Origin: Mucilaginibacter galii
GTDB lineage: Bacteria > Bacteroidota > Bacteroidia > Sphingobacteriales > Sphingobacteriaceae
Assembly (NCBI RefSeq): GCF_014635825.1
Contig: NZ_BMDO01000001.1
Span: forward strand, 372,001 to 436,000
Direction: 5' to 3'
DNA length: 64,000 nt
The position numbers were made by a program, and so were the translations under genes. This document shows positions 44,633 to 54,259 of the stretch, piece after piece. Within the stretch, counting starts at the first letter, position 1. Every line of letters begins with the position of its first letter. The notes beneath the pieces are model-generated. The model did no database searches. It was not told the origin of the DNA and worked only from the letters and a program-made list of their open reading frames with translations.

Positions 44633-45958
44633 TTAGCTTATAGTTGCTGCCGGCGCCTTTTTTGTGAATTTAAGTACCGTTAAACCCAGTGTACCGGCAA
44701 TAATGGACGCTACCAAAATACCATACTTGGCCTGGTTAATCATTTGTGCATCGCTAAAAGCCAAGGCCGAAATAAATAACGACATGGTAAAGCCAATGCC
44801 CGCCAAAATGGATACGCCAACCATGTGTCCCCAGGTTGCCTTTGCCGGCAGTTGAGCCAATTTGGTTTTTACCATGGTAAAGGTAAACAGCAACACGCCT
44901 ATAAATTTACCCAACAACAAGCCCACCGCTATCCCAATACTTACAGGGTTTACAATGGCCGAAAAAATATCGGCCCCGATGATGATACCCGAGTTGGCCA
45001 GGGCAAATAAGGGCATAATTACAAAAGCTACGTAAGGATGCAGTGCATTCTCTATTTTTTGAAGCGGTGTTTCGGCATCAAGACTTATCTTTTTAATTTC
45101 CTGTATGGTTTGGTGCTGGCTGGGCGTGGTGAGTGCTCCGGCATTAGGTATTTCATGGTCAAATTCATGAATTAGCTGCTTTACCTGCCGCGAATACTCG
45201 TCTTCGTTAATTTTGGTACGGGCCGGTATGGTAAAGGCCACCAATACCCCTGCAATAGTGGCATGCACACCCGAAAGCAGGAAACCCACCCAAACGCCAA
45301 AACCTATGATGAGATAAAAAGTACCGCTACGCACGCCCATTACATTGGCAATAATGAGGATGAGTAAAAAACCCAGGCCTATCATCAAAGGTAAAAAGCT
45401 GATGCCCGAGGTATAAAAGAAAGCGATAACCAGCACAGCCCCCAAATCATCGGCCACGGCAAGAGCCGAGAGAAACACCTTAACAGACGAGGGTATATGC
45501 TTCCCCGCTATAGATAGCAAGGCCAGTGCAAAGGCAATATCGGTTGCCATGGGTATACCCCAGCCGTGCGAGGCCTCGGTACCCTTGTTAATTACAAAGT
45601 ATACCATTGCCGGTACCAGCATTCCGCCCAGGGCCGCCATCATGGGCAGCAGCGATTTTTTTAAGGTAGACAACTCACCTTCCATAAACTCACGCTTGAG
45701 TTCGAGCCCTATCACAAAAAAGAAGATAGCCATAAGGCCATCATTTATCCAGATGTGTAAAGGGTGATCTAAAACTGCTTTGCCTATCCCTACCGAAAAC
45801 GTGATATTCCAAAAATGATGATAGCTTTCACTAAAGGGTGAGTTTACCCAAACAATGGCCGCCAGTACGCTCATCAACAACACTATACCGCTGGTATACT
45901 CTTGGTGAATAAACTTACTTACAGGCTCAATAAGCTGATCGATGGGTGATTTACGCAT
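44633..45958 (-). CDS. nhaA: Na+/H+ antiporter NhaA
   Basis: A 441-residue polytopic antiporter that exports Na+ for H+ at alkaline pH. The N-terminal half has GLELKREF and the key segment ATDIAFALALLSIAG then LSALAVADDLGAV, with the adjacent Asp pair (equivalent to D163/D164 of E. coli). The middle holds the usual long cytoplasmic loop (NEDEYSRQVKQLIHEFDHE) found in longer NhaA variants. TATCTTCG, one base from the promoter consensus, lies about 24 bases before the ATG. The CvpA-CAP gene follows. Confidence 0.95.
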   Translation of the reverse strand: MRKSPIDQLIEPVSKFIHQEYTSGIVLLMSVLAAIVWVNSPFSESYHHFWNITFSVGIGKAVLDHPLHIWINDGLMAIFFFVIGLELKREFMEGELSTLKKSLLPMMAALGGMLVPAMVYFVINKGTEASHGWGIPMATDIAFALALLSIAGKHIPSSVKVFLSALAVADDLGAVLVIAFFYTSGISFLPLMIGLGFLLILIIANVMGVRSGTFYLIIGFGVWVGFLLSGVHATIAGVLVAFTIPARTKINEDEYSRQVKQLIHEFDHEIPNAGALTTPSQHQTIQEIKKISLDAETPLQKIENALHPYVAFVIMPLFALANSGIIIGADIFSAIVNPVSIGIAVGLLLGKFIGVLLFTFTMVKTKLAQLPAKATWGHMVGVSILAGIGFTMSLFISALAFSDAQMINQAKYGILVASIIAGTLGLTVLKFTKKAPAATIS

Positions 45959-45981
45959 TATGTTTGTTTTCGGTAGTTGCC

Positions 45982-45989
45982 CGAAGATA
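45982..45989 (-). promoter_or_regulatory. Possible -7 element of nhaA
   Basis: The minus strand reads TATCTTCG, one mismatch from TAnnTTTG, 24 bases before the ATG. No clear -33 element was seen. Confidence 0.35.
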
Positions 45990-46108
45990 AGACAATGCGG
46001 TGGAATAAAGAGTATCTATCACCCCACTTTCAGCGTAATAATTGAGCTTAAATCATCATGATTATGCATAAATCATTGGTTTCTATTCTTGTAACAAACA
46101 AGCTGCTA

Positions 46109-47344
46109 TCACCTTAAACCCGGTGCTGTCCAGTCTACCCAGGTGGCTTCATCATATTTATGATCACCATCTGATTTCATGACGTTGGTGTTGGGTGTGT
46201 TGTTATCTAAAAGGAATTTTTGAATATAAGCGGTCAATTCGGGCAATTGTGCATCGGGGAAAGCGCAATGGTTATGCGCACCCACTTGCGAAAACCCCAT
46301 CCTGTCGGGCACGCCAAGAGATTGCCATACTTTGTGCGCAGCATTGGCGGTTATCCATGCGCTAACCGGACTAAGCCAGTCTATAGAAGTATTGTCTATA
46401 ATTAAAAGTGCGCGGGGGGCTACCAGGGCCATCACGCTATGCTGATCGAACGGCAGCTTATCGGCTGTTTTGCCAAACTGCGAAAAGTTCTCTCTAAACC
46501 AAACGTTTTCGGTAACAATTTGCGAAATGGTTTGCACCTTTTTGCCAGCCAGTATTTGCGCGTCAGAAACACGCCAGCTGGCCGCGCCGCCTGCACCGGG
46601 CTCTTGTGGTATGGTAAGTTTAATGCGTTCTTCAAAGGCGCCTACAGCTAAAGCACCTTTACCGTTCCTCGAACAGCCGGTAACCCCTAAACGGGCCGCG
46701 TTGATATTGGCCAATGGCGTTTTCTCCAACGCATCTATCAACCGGCTTACGCCCCAGGCCCAGGCCATAGTGGCCGATGCCGAGTGATCGCTCCCGAACA
46801 TATCATAAAACAAACCCTTACCTCTTGAGGAAGCATTGCTTTGCTGGGCAACCTGGTTATTAGGAAAATTGATAACAGCTACGCCTAAATTAAGTATGGC
46901 GGCATTGTTCAGGTTAGACATGCCAATGCCTATCATTGCCGGATACGGCTTGCTGCCCGTGGTTGGGTAGGTAATGGTACAATTAAACATTATGGTTTTG
47001 CCGTTATTATTTACAGTAACGGTAATCGTATTATTGTTAAATGCCCCTGTTGTAGCCGATGCCGGCGTATTGGGTTTATACCCGTATTCAAACTCCTGTG
47101 CTAACGCAGCAATTTCGGTTTGGCGACGAGCCCATTCCTTTTTAGTGGTTACACGCTTACCATTCATCATTTTGAACGGGTCGGGCAGTTTGGGATTTGA
47201 CGGTAATGATGCATAGGATGGCATGGCCTGCAACTCCCCTTTTGATTGGACAATATTGCCGCCATGGGTTTTACAGCTCACAATAATAGCCGTTAACAGC
47301 GCAATAGTGCCTGCCGAGCAAAATAGCAACGATCTAATTTTCAT
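46109..47344 (-). CDS. Glucuronoyl methylesterase-like lipoprotein (CE15)
   Basis: A 411-residue alpha/beta hydrolase. The lipobox is at C24 (AIIVSC). The catalytic Ser is S225 in GCSRNGKGA, the acid E248 in IPQEPGAGG and the His H359 in GAHNHC. C224 and C360 sit in the positions that form the conserved disulfide of fungal CE15 esterases; the second disulfide Cys (fungal ACWR) is Ser here (ASWR). CE15 enzymes cut ester links between lignin and 4-O-methyl-glucuronoxylan. It is monocistronic, not in an obvious xylan locus, with a LacI-like palindrome about 150 bases upstream. Confidence 0.9.
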   Translation of the reverse strand: MKIRSLLFCSAGTIALLTAIIVSCKTHGGNIVQSKGELQAMPSYASLPSNPKLPDPFKMMNGKRVTTKKEWARRQTEIAALAQEFEYGYKPNTPASATTGAFNNNTITVTVNNNGKTIMFNCTITYPTTGSKPYPAMIGIGMSNLNNAAILNLGVAVINFPNNQVAQQSNASSRGKGLFYDMFGSDHSASATMAWAWGVSRLIDALEKTPLANINAARLGVTGCSRNGKGALAVGAFEERIKLTIPQEPGAGGAASWRVSDAQILAGKKVQTISQIVTENVWFRENFSQFGKTADKLPFDQHSVMALVAPRALLIIDNTSIDWLSPVSAWITANAAHKVWQSLGVPDRMGFSQVGAHNHCAFPDAQLPELTAYIQKFLLDNNTPNTNVMKSDGDHKYDEATWVDWTAPGLR

Positions 47345-47491
47345 AACCCGATCAGTTTTTAGGTTTCTATAAAGATTTTTAATTGGTTCTGTAAGCGCGC
47401 TATACGGGTTCTTTATTATAGATTCCGTTTTACGGGATAACGAAGCATAGTTTAATTTGGTAATCGAATGTAACGAAAATTTTTGGACTTA

Positions 47492-47501
47492 CAATCGATT
47501 G
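47492..47501. promoter_or_regulatory. Candidate LacI-type operator upstream of CE15
   Basis: The perfect palindrome CAATCGATTG lies within the extended TACAATCGATTGCA, and a related TAATCGAATGTA is at about 47461. Such AATCGATT elements are typical of LacI-family operators for sugar genes. The position, about 150 bases before the CE15 start on the minus strand, fits transcriptional control. No LacI gene is in the window. Confidence 0.45.
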
Positions 47502-47563
47502 CAAATTTTATCAAGTCTTTTACCGGCTTCGTTATATTACAGATTATCGACCCAACAAAATCT

Positions 47564-49555
47564 TTAAAATAAACTCCTCTGGTCGGCAGGTGCGCCCAGT
47601 AACTCCAGGGAGTAAGCACGGATCATGGTAATTAAGCGGGCACCGTACAACTGAGTTTTAAGCGGACCAACGCCTTTGATGGCGCTTAGGGCTTTTAGCG
47701 TTTCGGGCAATTTTTCGGCAATGGCAGCTAAAGTTTGCTCGGTGAGCACCATGTTGGGCATCATTTTTTCCCTGGCACCTTCTTCTTCGCGCCAGGCTTG
47801 CAACTGTTCAAAAAGCTTTTGGTTAGGCTTATCGTTAAGCGTTTTCAGGTACGATTGTCCGCTGGCTTTTGCTTTTTGCCTGCTTACCTCCAGGTAGCTA
47901 TCGGTACTGAATGCGTTAACGGCAAAGTAGGCCATCAGCCTTATGCGGTCCATCAACCAGTTCATGAGGTGGTCGGCCTTGGCGGCTTTATCTTTGGCTT
48001 TACCAATTTGCGCGGGTAATTGCTGGTGCAAGCTTTCTACAGCAGCAGTTAACTTTTCTTGAAAATAGCCGGCCGCAGCCATACTTCGATCAGTCTTTAG
48101 TTTTCCTTTAAACTTATCGGCTATGGAAAATATATCTTGTTGCGCATTGGGCAGCAACGGTTCAAATTCGCCCAATTTGGCTTGCAGCGGATTAAAATTA
48201 AACAGCTCCGATAACAGGTATAACTCGTACTGTTGCCTGTCGCGCTCCAACCTCTTTTCATCGGGCTTAAGCGCCATAGCCTGCACATTGTACCGGGCAA
48301 CGGCCGGGTCGCCAATAATGTTGCGGGTCGCTATAGGGTTACGCAACACCATACCCGCCAAACTGCGGCAACGGCTTAAAGCCACATAGGCCTGGCCGTG
48401 TGCAAAAGACTCTGATACATCTATTACCGCCTTATCAAAGCTTAATCCCTGGCTTTTGTGTATGGTAATAGACCAGGCCAGCTTTAACGGTATTTGGGCA
48501 AAGCTGCCGGTATTGGTTTCGTTAATGGTATCGCTTTCTAAAGTGTAGGCTATGTTGGTCCACTCTACAGCTTCTACCATAATCTCCTTATCCTGTTGGC
48601 CACACTGTACAAAAACCGCGTCATTCTCTACCCGGGTAACTGTTCCTATTTTGCCGTTATAAAAAAGTTTTTCGGCCGATGCATCATTCTTGACAAACAT
48701 GACCTGCGCACCTATCTTTAGCTTAAGGCTGGTGTCAGTAGGATAAGCATCCTTGGGAAAATCGCCGCGTATGGTAGCGCCAAATTCAATTTCGGTACCT
48801 GGCAATGCAGTTAAAAACTCGTTGTTTATTTGCTGGGCAATACCATTGTGCGTGGTAAGCGTAATGTAGGGTTCGGCGGCATCGGGCTTAAAGTTGGGTA
48901 CGTAACGTGCATTAAGCAAATCTAAGCTGGTTTGGCTAATGGTTTGATTGCGCACCTCGTTCAAAATATCTACAAAGGCCTGTTCTTTTTGCCGGTAAAC
49001 ATGATCGAGCTCTATGCGCACGTAAGAAGCCTTTTGCATAACCAGGCTACTATAAAAGTAAGGGCTTTCATAATACCTGCCCAGCATAGCCCATTCCTCA
49101 TTACGGATAATGGGGCTTAGCTGCGAAAGATCGCCGATGAGCAACAGCTGCACACCTCCAAAAGGATGCGAAGAGCCTTTGATGTTACGCAAGATGAGGT
49201 CTATTTGGTCGAGCACATCGGGCCTTACCATACTAATCTCATCAATAATGAGCAGTTCCAAACTATTGAGCAGTTCTTTCTTCTCTAAACTGTAATGCAA
49301 TTCGGGGCGGCCGTTACCCGTAGGGATAACCGGCGCAAACGATAACTGGAAAAAAGAATGAATGGTCATGCCGCCGGCGTTGATGGCTGCTACACCTGTT
49401 GGCGCCACAACGGCCATCTTTTTAGACGATGTTTTGCGCAGGTTTTGTAAAAACGTGGTTTTACCCGTGCCCGCCTTACCCGTAAGGAAAATGGTGGTAT
49501 TGGTAAACTCGAGGTAGTTTTGAGCCATTTGCATGGCCGGGTTCAGTGCATTCAT
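47564..49555 (-). CDS. Pif1/RecD2-like DNA helicase
   Basis: A 663-residue SF1B helicase. Motif I is GKAGTGKTT, motif II LLIIDEISMV, followed by GDLSQLSPII (motif III) and a C-terminal HKSQGLSFDKAVID / AYVALSRC region (motifs V-VI), typical of Pif1. After the motor a long helical tail ends in a HRDC/HhH-like segment (AIKGVGPLKTQLYG). The start ATG 49555 is chosen; the in-frame TTG at 49603 would add 16 residues of poor quality. It is unlinked to other DNA-repair genes, so a specific role is not assigned. Confidence 0.85.
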   Translation of the reverse strand: MNALNPAMQMAQNYLEFTNTTIFLTGKAGTGKTTFLQNLRKTSSKKMAVVAPTGVAAINAGGMTIHSFFQLSFAPVIPTGNGRPELHYSLEKKELLNSLELLIIDEISMVRPDVLDQIDLILRNIKGSSHPFGGVQLLLIGDLSQLSPIIRNEEWAMLGRYYESPYFYSSLVMQKASYVRIELDHVYRQKEQAFVDILNEVRNQTISQTSLDLLNARYVPNFKPDAAEPYITLTTHNGIAQQINNEFLTALPGTEIEFGATIRGDFPKDAYPTDTSLKLKIGAQVMFVKNDASAEKLFYNGKIGTVTRVENDAVFVQCGQQDKEIMVEAVEWTNIAYTLESDTINETNTGSFAQIPLKLAWSITIHKSQGLSFDKAVIDVSESFAHGQAYVALSRCRSLAGMVLRNPIATRNIIGDPAVARYNVQAMALKPDEKRLERDRQQYELYLLSELFNFNPLQAKLGEFEPLLPNAQQDIFSIADKFKGKLKTDRSMAAAGYFQEKLTAAVESLHQQLPAQIGKAKDKAAKADHLMNWLMDRIRLMAYFAVNAFSTDSYLEVSRQKAKASGQSYLKTLNDKPNQKLFEQLQAWREEEGAREKMMPNMVLTEQTLAAIAEKLPETLKALSAIKGVGPLKTQLYGARLITMIRAYSLELLGAPADQRSLF

Positions 49556-49838
49556 TAGTCGGGGTAAAATTACGAATATTACTCCCCTATCAGTTACCTG
49601 CAAAGCATTTTGTAAGCATTTGTTACTCCTTATGCCACGTTATCATCTACAGTAATTAATCTTTAATTGCAGCGAAAGATTAAAAGTGAATAGAGATCGG
49701 TTGGAGTGGATGTATCAATACGATTATGGATGCTGATAAAGTCAATGTCTAATACTTTTAAGTCCTCAACCATTTGAGTGGGGTCTTTTAGTGAACGTCC
49801 TATCCTACTTACAAACTATTAAGTTTTATTTCTATAGC

Positions 49839-50369
49839 TTAAACAAGCAGCTTCCTTATTAAATCAACGCTTGCTGTGTTGACATCATCAATTATAAAAA
49901 AGTATTTTGTTTGCCAGATCTGAGTTTTCTCCGCTTGTTTATTCGTTACATTGTCCCATGGTGGATATACTCTAATTCCACGTTTTCCTTCGTTAGTATT
50001 TGTAGTGATAATTCCCTTTTCTGCCAAAATTGATTTTGGAAAAACAAATTGCCCAAAGTCATCTTCTCGTTTCGCTGCAATAATTATAAAATCCAGATCA
50101 TCCGACATATCGAAAGGTTCAGTTATTCCATCTTGGTTTCTTTTCCATATTGTCACAAATTGACCGGTTTTTCTTGGCGTGATTTTAGACAATCGGTATT
50201 GAATTTTCTTACTATTGAGTTCAAATGAACAAGCTTCATATTCCAAACTTGCAGTATTTAACTTCAGGTTTGTCAAAGCTAACCCGCAATTATCATATAT
50301 CAATCTCTTAGCGTTTTTTAGCTCGTTTGGAAGCATGCTTACTGTTGTCAACGTATCTTCCCCCGGCAT
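49839..50369 (-). CDS. MepB-family protein
   Basis: A 176-residue protein. YEACSFELNSKKIQYRLSKI, TPRKTGQFVTIWKRN, DDLDFIIIAAKREDDFGQFVF and KRGIRVYPPWD match the MepB family. MepB of Staphylococcus aureus is encoded beside the MepA drug-efflux pump and its regulator MepR, but its own role is unknown. No efflux gene is adjacent here. It has a -7 element TATATTTG about 23 bases before the ATG. Confidence 0.85.
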   Translation of the reverse strand: MPGEDTLTTVSMLPNELKNAKRLIYDNCGLALTNLKLNTASLEYEACSFELNSKKIQYRLSKITPRKTGQFVTIWKRNQDGITEPFDMSDDLDFIIIAAKREDDFGQFVFPKSILAEKGIITTNTNEGKRGIRVYPPWDNVTNKQAEKTQIWQTKYFFIIDDVNTASVDLIRKLLV

Positions 50370-50729
50370 ATTAAATTATTAATGTTTGTTCCAAATATAC
50401 CTACTTTATCTATTGAAAATTTAGTGGCATTTGTTGTGTCGGTTTTCAATGTGGAAAGCTATACGCAGATATAGCGATCTCTTCTTAACAACGATTGTAT
50501 TTCGCCAATCGCTCAGCATTAAACATGAGTGCATTCTCATGATGTATTGTATTGTTAACCATAATAGTCAGCTGTTTTTTTGCAATATCAACTAACCGCA
50601 TTACGAAACATAATTTCATTATTATTGACTCTGGTTAAGCAGGTGTAAGCAAATAATTACAACAGATTAAAACTTAAGTGCTATACTTATCTTAATAACA
50701 TTGATTTTTGAACTGAATATTTTGAACGC
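50370..50729. other. Divergent intergenic region between MepB and DUF808 genes
   Basis: About 360 AT-rich bases without a coding frame of note. It holds the MepB promoter (50392-50399) and presumably that of the DUF808 gene, where TATTTTG lies about 15 bases before the ATG at 50730. Nothing further is seen. Confidence 0.5.
50392..50399 (-). promoter_or_regulatory. -7 promoter element of the MepB gene
   Basis: The minus strand reads TATATTTG, an exact match to TAnnTTTG, 23 bases before the ATG. The -33 element is not obvious. Confidence 0.5.
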
Positions 50730-51593
50730 ATGGCATCAGGTTTTTTTGCAATTTTAGATGATATAGGGGCTTTAATGGATGATGTGGCCGTAGCAACCAA
50801 AGTTGCTACGCGTAAAACAGCCGGCATACTGGGCGATGACCTGGCCGTAAATGCAGAAAAGGCTACAGGTTTCCTATCATCACGGGAGTTGCCTGTGCTT
50901 TGGGCTATCACTAAAGGGTCGTTGGTTAACAAACTCATTATTGTACCGGTAGCGTTGCTACTTAGTATATTTTTCCCGGTGGCCATTAAGATCATATTGA
51001 TCTTAGGCGGATTTTACCTGGCTTTTGAAGGCGTAGAGAAAATTATCGAATTCTTTTTTCACCCTTCTAAAAAAGGCCATGAGGTTATTGAAGAGAAGCA
51101 GGATGACCGGGAGGCAGAGAAAGCGAAAGTAAAATCGGCCGTAACCACCGACTTTATTCTTTCTATAGAAATAGTCATTATTGCTTTGGAATCTGTTACC
51201 GGCGAAAGCCTATCTACCCAAATCATTACGGTTTCGGTGGTGGCCTTGTTGGCCACCATAGGTGTTTACGGTATAGTTGCCCTGATAGTACGTATGGACG
51301 ATGCCGGCTACAAACTCATGAAGAGTGCCGACAATAAAGGATTTATTGCAACCTTAGGTTCGTTGCTGGTTAAGTCGTTACCTATCATCATCAAAATTTT
51401 AGCGGTTGTAGGTACCGTTGCGCTCATCCTGGTATCGGGCGGTATATTTGTTCACAATATCGAATACTTTCATCACCTGCTGCCCAATGTACCATCCATT
51501 ATTAAAGAATTTGCGCTGGGCCTTGCTGCCGGGCTCATTGCAGTATTGCTGTTTACTATAATTAAAAAGGTGCTTACGTTGTTTAAATCGTAA
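50730..51593 (+). CDS. DUF808 family membrane protein
   Basis: A 287-residue protein beginning MASGFFAILDDIGALMDDVA, the typical start of DUF808 (YedI-like) proteins, followed by TRKTAGILGDDLAVNAEKA and about five or six membrane spans. DUF808 proteins are inner-membrane proteins of unknown function. The charged loop between spans (about residues 112-135, K/E/D-rich) is conserved in position. It is convergent with the SF2 helicase gene. Confidence 0.9.
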   Translation: MASGFFAILDDIGALMDDVAVATKVATRKTAGILGDDLAVNAEKATGFLSSRELPVLWAITKGSLVNKLIIVPVALLLSIFFPVAIKIILILGGFYLAFEGVEKIIEFFFHPSKKGHEVIEEKQDDREAEKAKVKSAVTTDFILSIEIVIIALESVTGESLSTQIITVSVVALLATIGVYGIVALIVRMDDAGYKLMKSADNKGFIATLGSLLVKSLPIIIKILAVVGTVALILVSGGIFVHNIEYFHHLLPNVPSIIKEFALGLAAGLIAVLLFTIIKKVLTLFKS

Positions 51594-51629
51594 GCACCCC
51601 AATCTTATTTAAATTTAGTTAGCTAACCG

Positions 51630-53138
51630 TTAAACGGCTATTCTTTGCGATTGCCTTTCGAGCATGGTTTCCTGAATTTGTGCCTTCATTTTTGACTTAT
51701 AATCTTCCTGTAACCAATCCAGGTAATTTTTGGTGGCTTTGCCCAAACACTTTCCGTATTGTTTAACGCGCCAGGCAATCTCTTTATTCAACTCTCCGGC
51801 CAGGTTAAGTGCATCGGCAATGGTTTCGCTATTATCAGCACACATCATGGCGTGTTGCTGTATAGATTTGGTGATGATGGTGCTTGGTTTGTTGCCTTTT
51901 TCCACGGCATCGTGGTAAGCGGTTTGTACATCGAAGGAAATCTCCAAGCTGTTTGGAAACATAGAACGCATTTCTGAAGGCATGCTATGCGAATCGTGGG
52001 ACGCCTGGATATGGATACTCGCTGTATATGCTTCGGGGTTGTCAAAAACAAACTGCCAATCTACCGTTGCATTCCATTCGCCAAAGCGGTCAACGTTGTT
52101 TCCCAGGTCAATAATAGTAAATTGCTTCTTTTTAGGAAGTGTTCTCGACCCTCTGCCTATCATTTGATGGTACAAGGTTAGCGAGGTGGTTGCCCGGTTT
52201 AAAATAACGGTTTGTATAGAAGGCTCATCAAAGCCGGTAGTTAAGATAGATACCGAAGTTAAGATAGCGTTTTTGGTTTTCTTAAGCCATAGCAATATTT
52301 CGGCCCGCTCTGTTGCCGATGTTTCGTTGTCGAGATGCCTGGCCGGATAGCCGGCATCATTAAACATTTGGCAAACCGCCTTTGACGCAAAAATACCATT
52401 GTTAAAAATGAGCACCTTTTTGTTTTTAGAATGCTCCTCGTATGCGTGCAGCAACAACTCCAGCATAGCCGGTGAAGAATATAATTCGTCGGAAGTGCTT
52501 ACTGTAAAATCGCCGTGTGAACCTGTTTTTAGCGTATTTAGTTCCACGTCATAACGCCAGCTAATTGGGCTGGCTAAAAATCCATTCTGAATTAGTGAAC
52601 TGATGCTTTCGCCAATAATCAACTCATTATAAGTATTACGCATAGGAAAACTCACATCAGAACTGTATGGGGTTGCCGTTACACCTATAATACGCGCGTT
52701 GTCAAACTTATCTATGAGTTTTTGAAATGAATTGTGATGCGCCTCATCAATTATCACCAGGCCAACATCATCCATATTTATGTGGCCTGCTTCGATGCGG
52801 TTATTCAGCGTTTCTACCATGGCTACGTAGCAGGTATATTGATCGGTTTTGTGCAGCTTTTTAACCGCGCTGTTGATGATCTTATTCTTAATACCGCATT
52901 TTTTTAACGTGGCCGAGGTTTGGTTGCAAAGCTCCAAACGGTGCGTAAGTATCATTACCTTTTGCTTATATTTTTCAATAAAGCGATTGGCTATTTCAGA
53001 AAATATAACCGTTTTGCCGCCACCGGTAGGTAGCTGGTAAAGCAATTTATAATTTGTAGACACCTGTTCCATTTTATCGAACAGTTTGTTCAGGTCATTT
53101 TGCTGATAATCGTATAATTTAGTGCCGCATCCACTCAT
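51630..53138 (-). CDS. DEAD/DEAH-box SF2 helicase
   Basis: A 502-residue protein. Q-motif-like LYDYQQNDLNKL, motif I QLPTGGGKTVIFSE, motif II IIDEAHHNS, motif III GVTATPYS, and motif VI YHQMIGRGSRTLPKK are all present. The layout matches the stand-alone Res-subunit-like SF2 enzymes in bacteria. The C-terminal ~120 residues (from about 380) are family-specific and helical. There is no adjacent methylase or nuclease, so it is not a restriction system here. The nucleic-acid substrate is unknown. Confidence 0.85.
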   Translation of the reverse strand: MSGCGTKLYDYQQNDLNKLFDKMEQVSTNYKLLYQLPTGGGKTVIFSEIANRFIEKYKQKVMILTHRLELCNQTSATLKKCGIKNKIINSAVKKLHKTDQYTCYVAMVETLNNRIEAGHINMDDVGLVIIDEAHHNSFQKLIDKFDNARIIGVTATPYSSDVSFPMRNTYNELIIGESISSLIQNGFLASPISWRYDVELNTLKTGSHGDFTVSTSDELYSSPAMLELLLHAYEEHSKNKKVLIFNNGIFASKAVCQMFNDAGYPARHLDNETSATERAEILLWLKKTKNAILTSVSILTTGFDEPSIQTVILNRATTSLTLYHQMIGRGSRTLPKKKQFTIIDLGNNVDRFGEWNATVDWQFVFDNPEAYTASIHIQASHDSHSMPSEMRSMFPNSLEISFDVQTAYHDAVEKGNKPSTIITKSIQQHAMMCADNSETIADALNLAGELNKEIAWRVKQYGKCLGKATKNYLDWLQEDYKSKMKAQIQETMLERQSQRIAV

Positions 53139-53473
53139 AATATCGTTGTAGATTAGTGTGATAGCGTAGTACTGCTTTTTGCACCACCATGCTACAACAC
53201 TAATAAATCAATAATACAGCCAGCCGTTTCTTTTACATTAAATAATTTTCAATTAATAAGAACAAGCGAACGGCAAAGATCTTATGCCAAACGCATCTGC
53301 GCTTGTTTTGAATTGTTATTGCATTATTCCACTAAGAATAAACTCACAGCGTTATTTTTTAAGCGGCAAAAAATGAACATAACGATATATGAAGTTAAGG
53401 TGTATGCTATCAAATCTATTTAATCATGCAGCTGGCAAGTGCATCTAAGAATTATAAAGCGAGCACATAGTGG
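53139..53473. other. Gap upstream of the SF2 helicase and downstream of tRNA-Phe
   Basis: About 335 bases of AT-rich sequence with no coding frame or repeat I can support. It must contain the SF2 helicase promoter. Confidence 0.5.
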
Positions 53474-53477
53474 GCTT

Positions 53478-53523
53478 AAAAATTAAAAGCTCCTCAAATT
53501 GAATTGAGAAGCTTTTAATTTTT
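53478..53523 (-). terminator. Terminator downstream of tRNA-Phe
   Basis: A long A/T-rich inverted repeat centred on AGCTCCTCAAATTGAATTGAG, with AAAATTAAAAGCT and AGCTTTTAATTTT arms. It lies directly 3' of the tRNA on the minus strand and ends in a T-run in that orientation. Confidence 0.75.
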
Positions 53524-53524
53524 G

Positions 53525-53597
53525 TGGTACCAACTGGGATCGAACCAGTGACACAAGGATTTTCAGTCCTTTGCTCTACCATCTGAGCTATGGTACC
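53525..53597 (-). tRNA. tRNA-Phe (anticodon GAA)
   Basis: The 73-nt cloverleaf read on the minus strand has acceptor stem GGTACCA/TGGTACC, a D-arm with GCTCAGATGGTAGAGC, anticodon loop CTGAAAA with GAA, and T-arm CTGGTTCGATCCCAG. The 3' CCA is not encoded. The discriminator base is A. Confidence 0.97.
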
Positions 53598-53741
53598 TCC
53601 GTTTTGGGAATGCAAATGTAGCTTGTTTTTCCGGTTATCAAAATTTATTTTGATAAAATTTGCACTTATTTTTGTCCGCTACAGCATGAAATGAGTTAAA
53701 ATACTGATTGCAAGACAAATAAAATTTACAGCTATCTACAA

Positions 53742-54212
53742 TTATTTTGACTTAAGGTAAGTTAATGCCTGGTATAAACTATCCAACCTTTCGGCACCCA
53801 TATTTTTAACCGGAATTTTAAGTGTGGTGCTCATAGAGTCAACATTACCTTTACGGTCATTATAGGTTTGCACTATAATATCATCGGCCAGGGTACTGAG
53901 GCGGATGATGCCTTTGTTGGTATTGCCCAGGTAGTCCATATCCTTAAAGCGGCGTATGTTAAAGGAATAGTATTCTTGTTTCCCGTTCTGAAACGTTTTC
54001 CGGAAGCGCATAAAGGCATCGGCGGTAACGGTGAGCTCCCATTTTTTCAACTTAAGCTCGCCCGAGGAGTCGTACGACTGAAACAAGCACTGGTTACTCC
54101 AGCTAATGGTGTCTTGCTTATCTATGTACAAGCTAAAGCCTGCCAGTAAAAACACAGAAGCAAGTCCTAACACATACAGCGGTTTGAACCCCGCAAAAGT
54201 TGATTTCATCAT
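53742..54212 (-). CDS. Hypothetical membrane-anchored protein
   Basis: A 156-residue protein with an N-terminal membrane span (about 11-27, LYVLGLASVFLLAGFSLYI) and a periplasmic beta-rich part with an MDYLGNTNKGIIRLS region. No family is recognised. It is divergent from the gene at 54260, with 47 bases between the two starts, so their promoters overlap. Confidence 0.6.
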   Translation of the reverse strand: MMKSTFAGFKPLYVLGLASVFLLAGFSLYIDKQDTISWSNQCLFQSYDSSGELKLKKWELTVTADAFMRFRKTFQNGKQEYYSFNIRRFKDMDYLGNTNKGIIRLSTLADDIIVQTYNDRKGNVDSMSTTLKIPVKNMGAERLDSLYQALTYLKSK

Positions 54213-54248
54213 GACAACAAAACGTTCAACCCGAAGTTACAATTTTGA

Positions 54249-54256
54249 TACCTTTG
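54249..54256 (+). promoter_or_regulatory. -7 element giving a leaderless transcript
   Basis: TACCTTTG matches TAnnTTTG and ends only 3 bases before the ATG at 54260, so the transcription start should be at or next to the start codon. The in-frame TTG at 54245 precedes the element and is not a start. Confidence 0.6.
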
Positions 54257-54259
54257 TAT

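Noticed and set aside
51630..53138. Restriction enzyme subunit
   Set aside because: It has SF2 helicase motifs, but no nuclease domain, methylase or specificity gene is adjacent.
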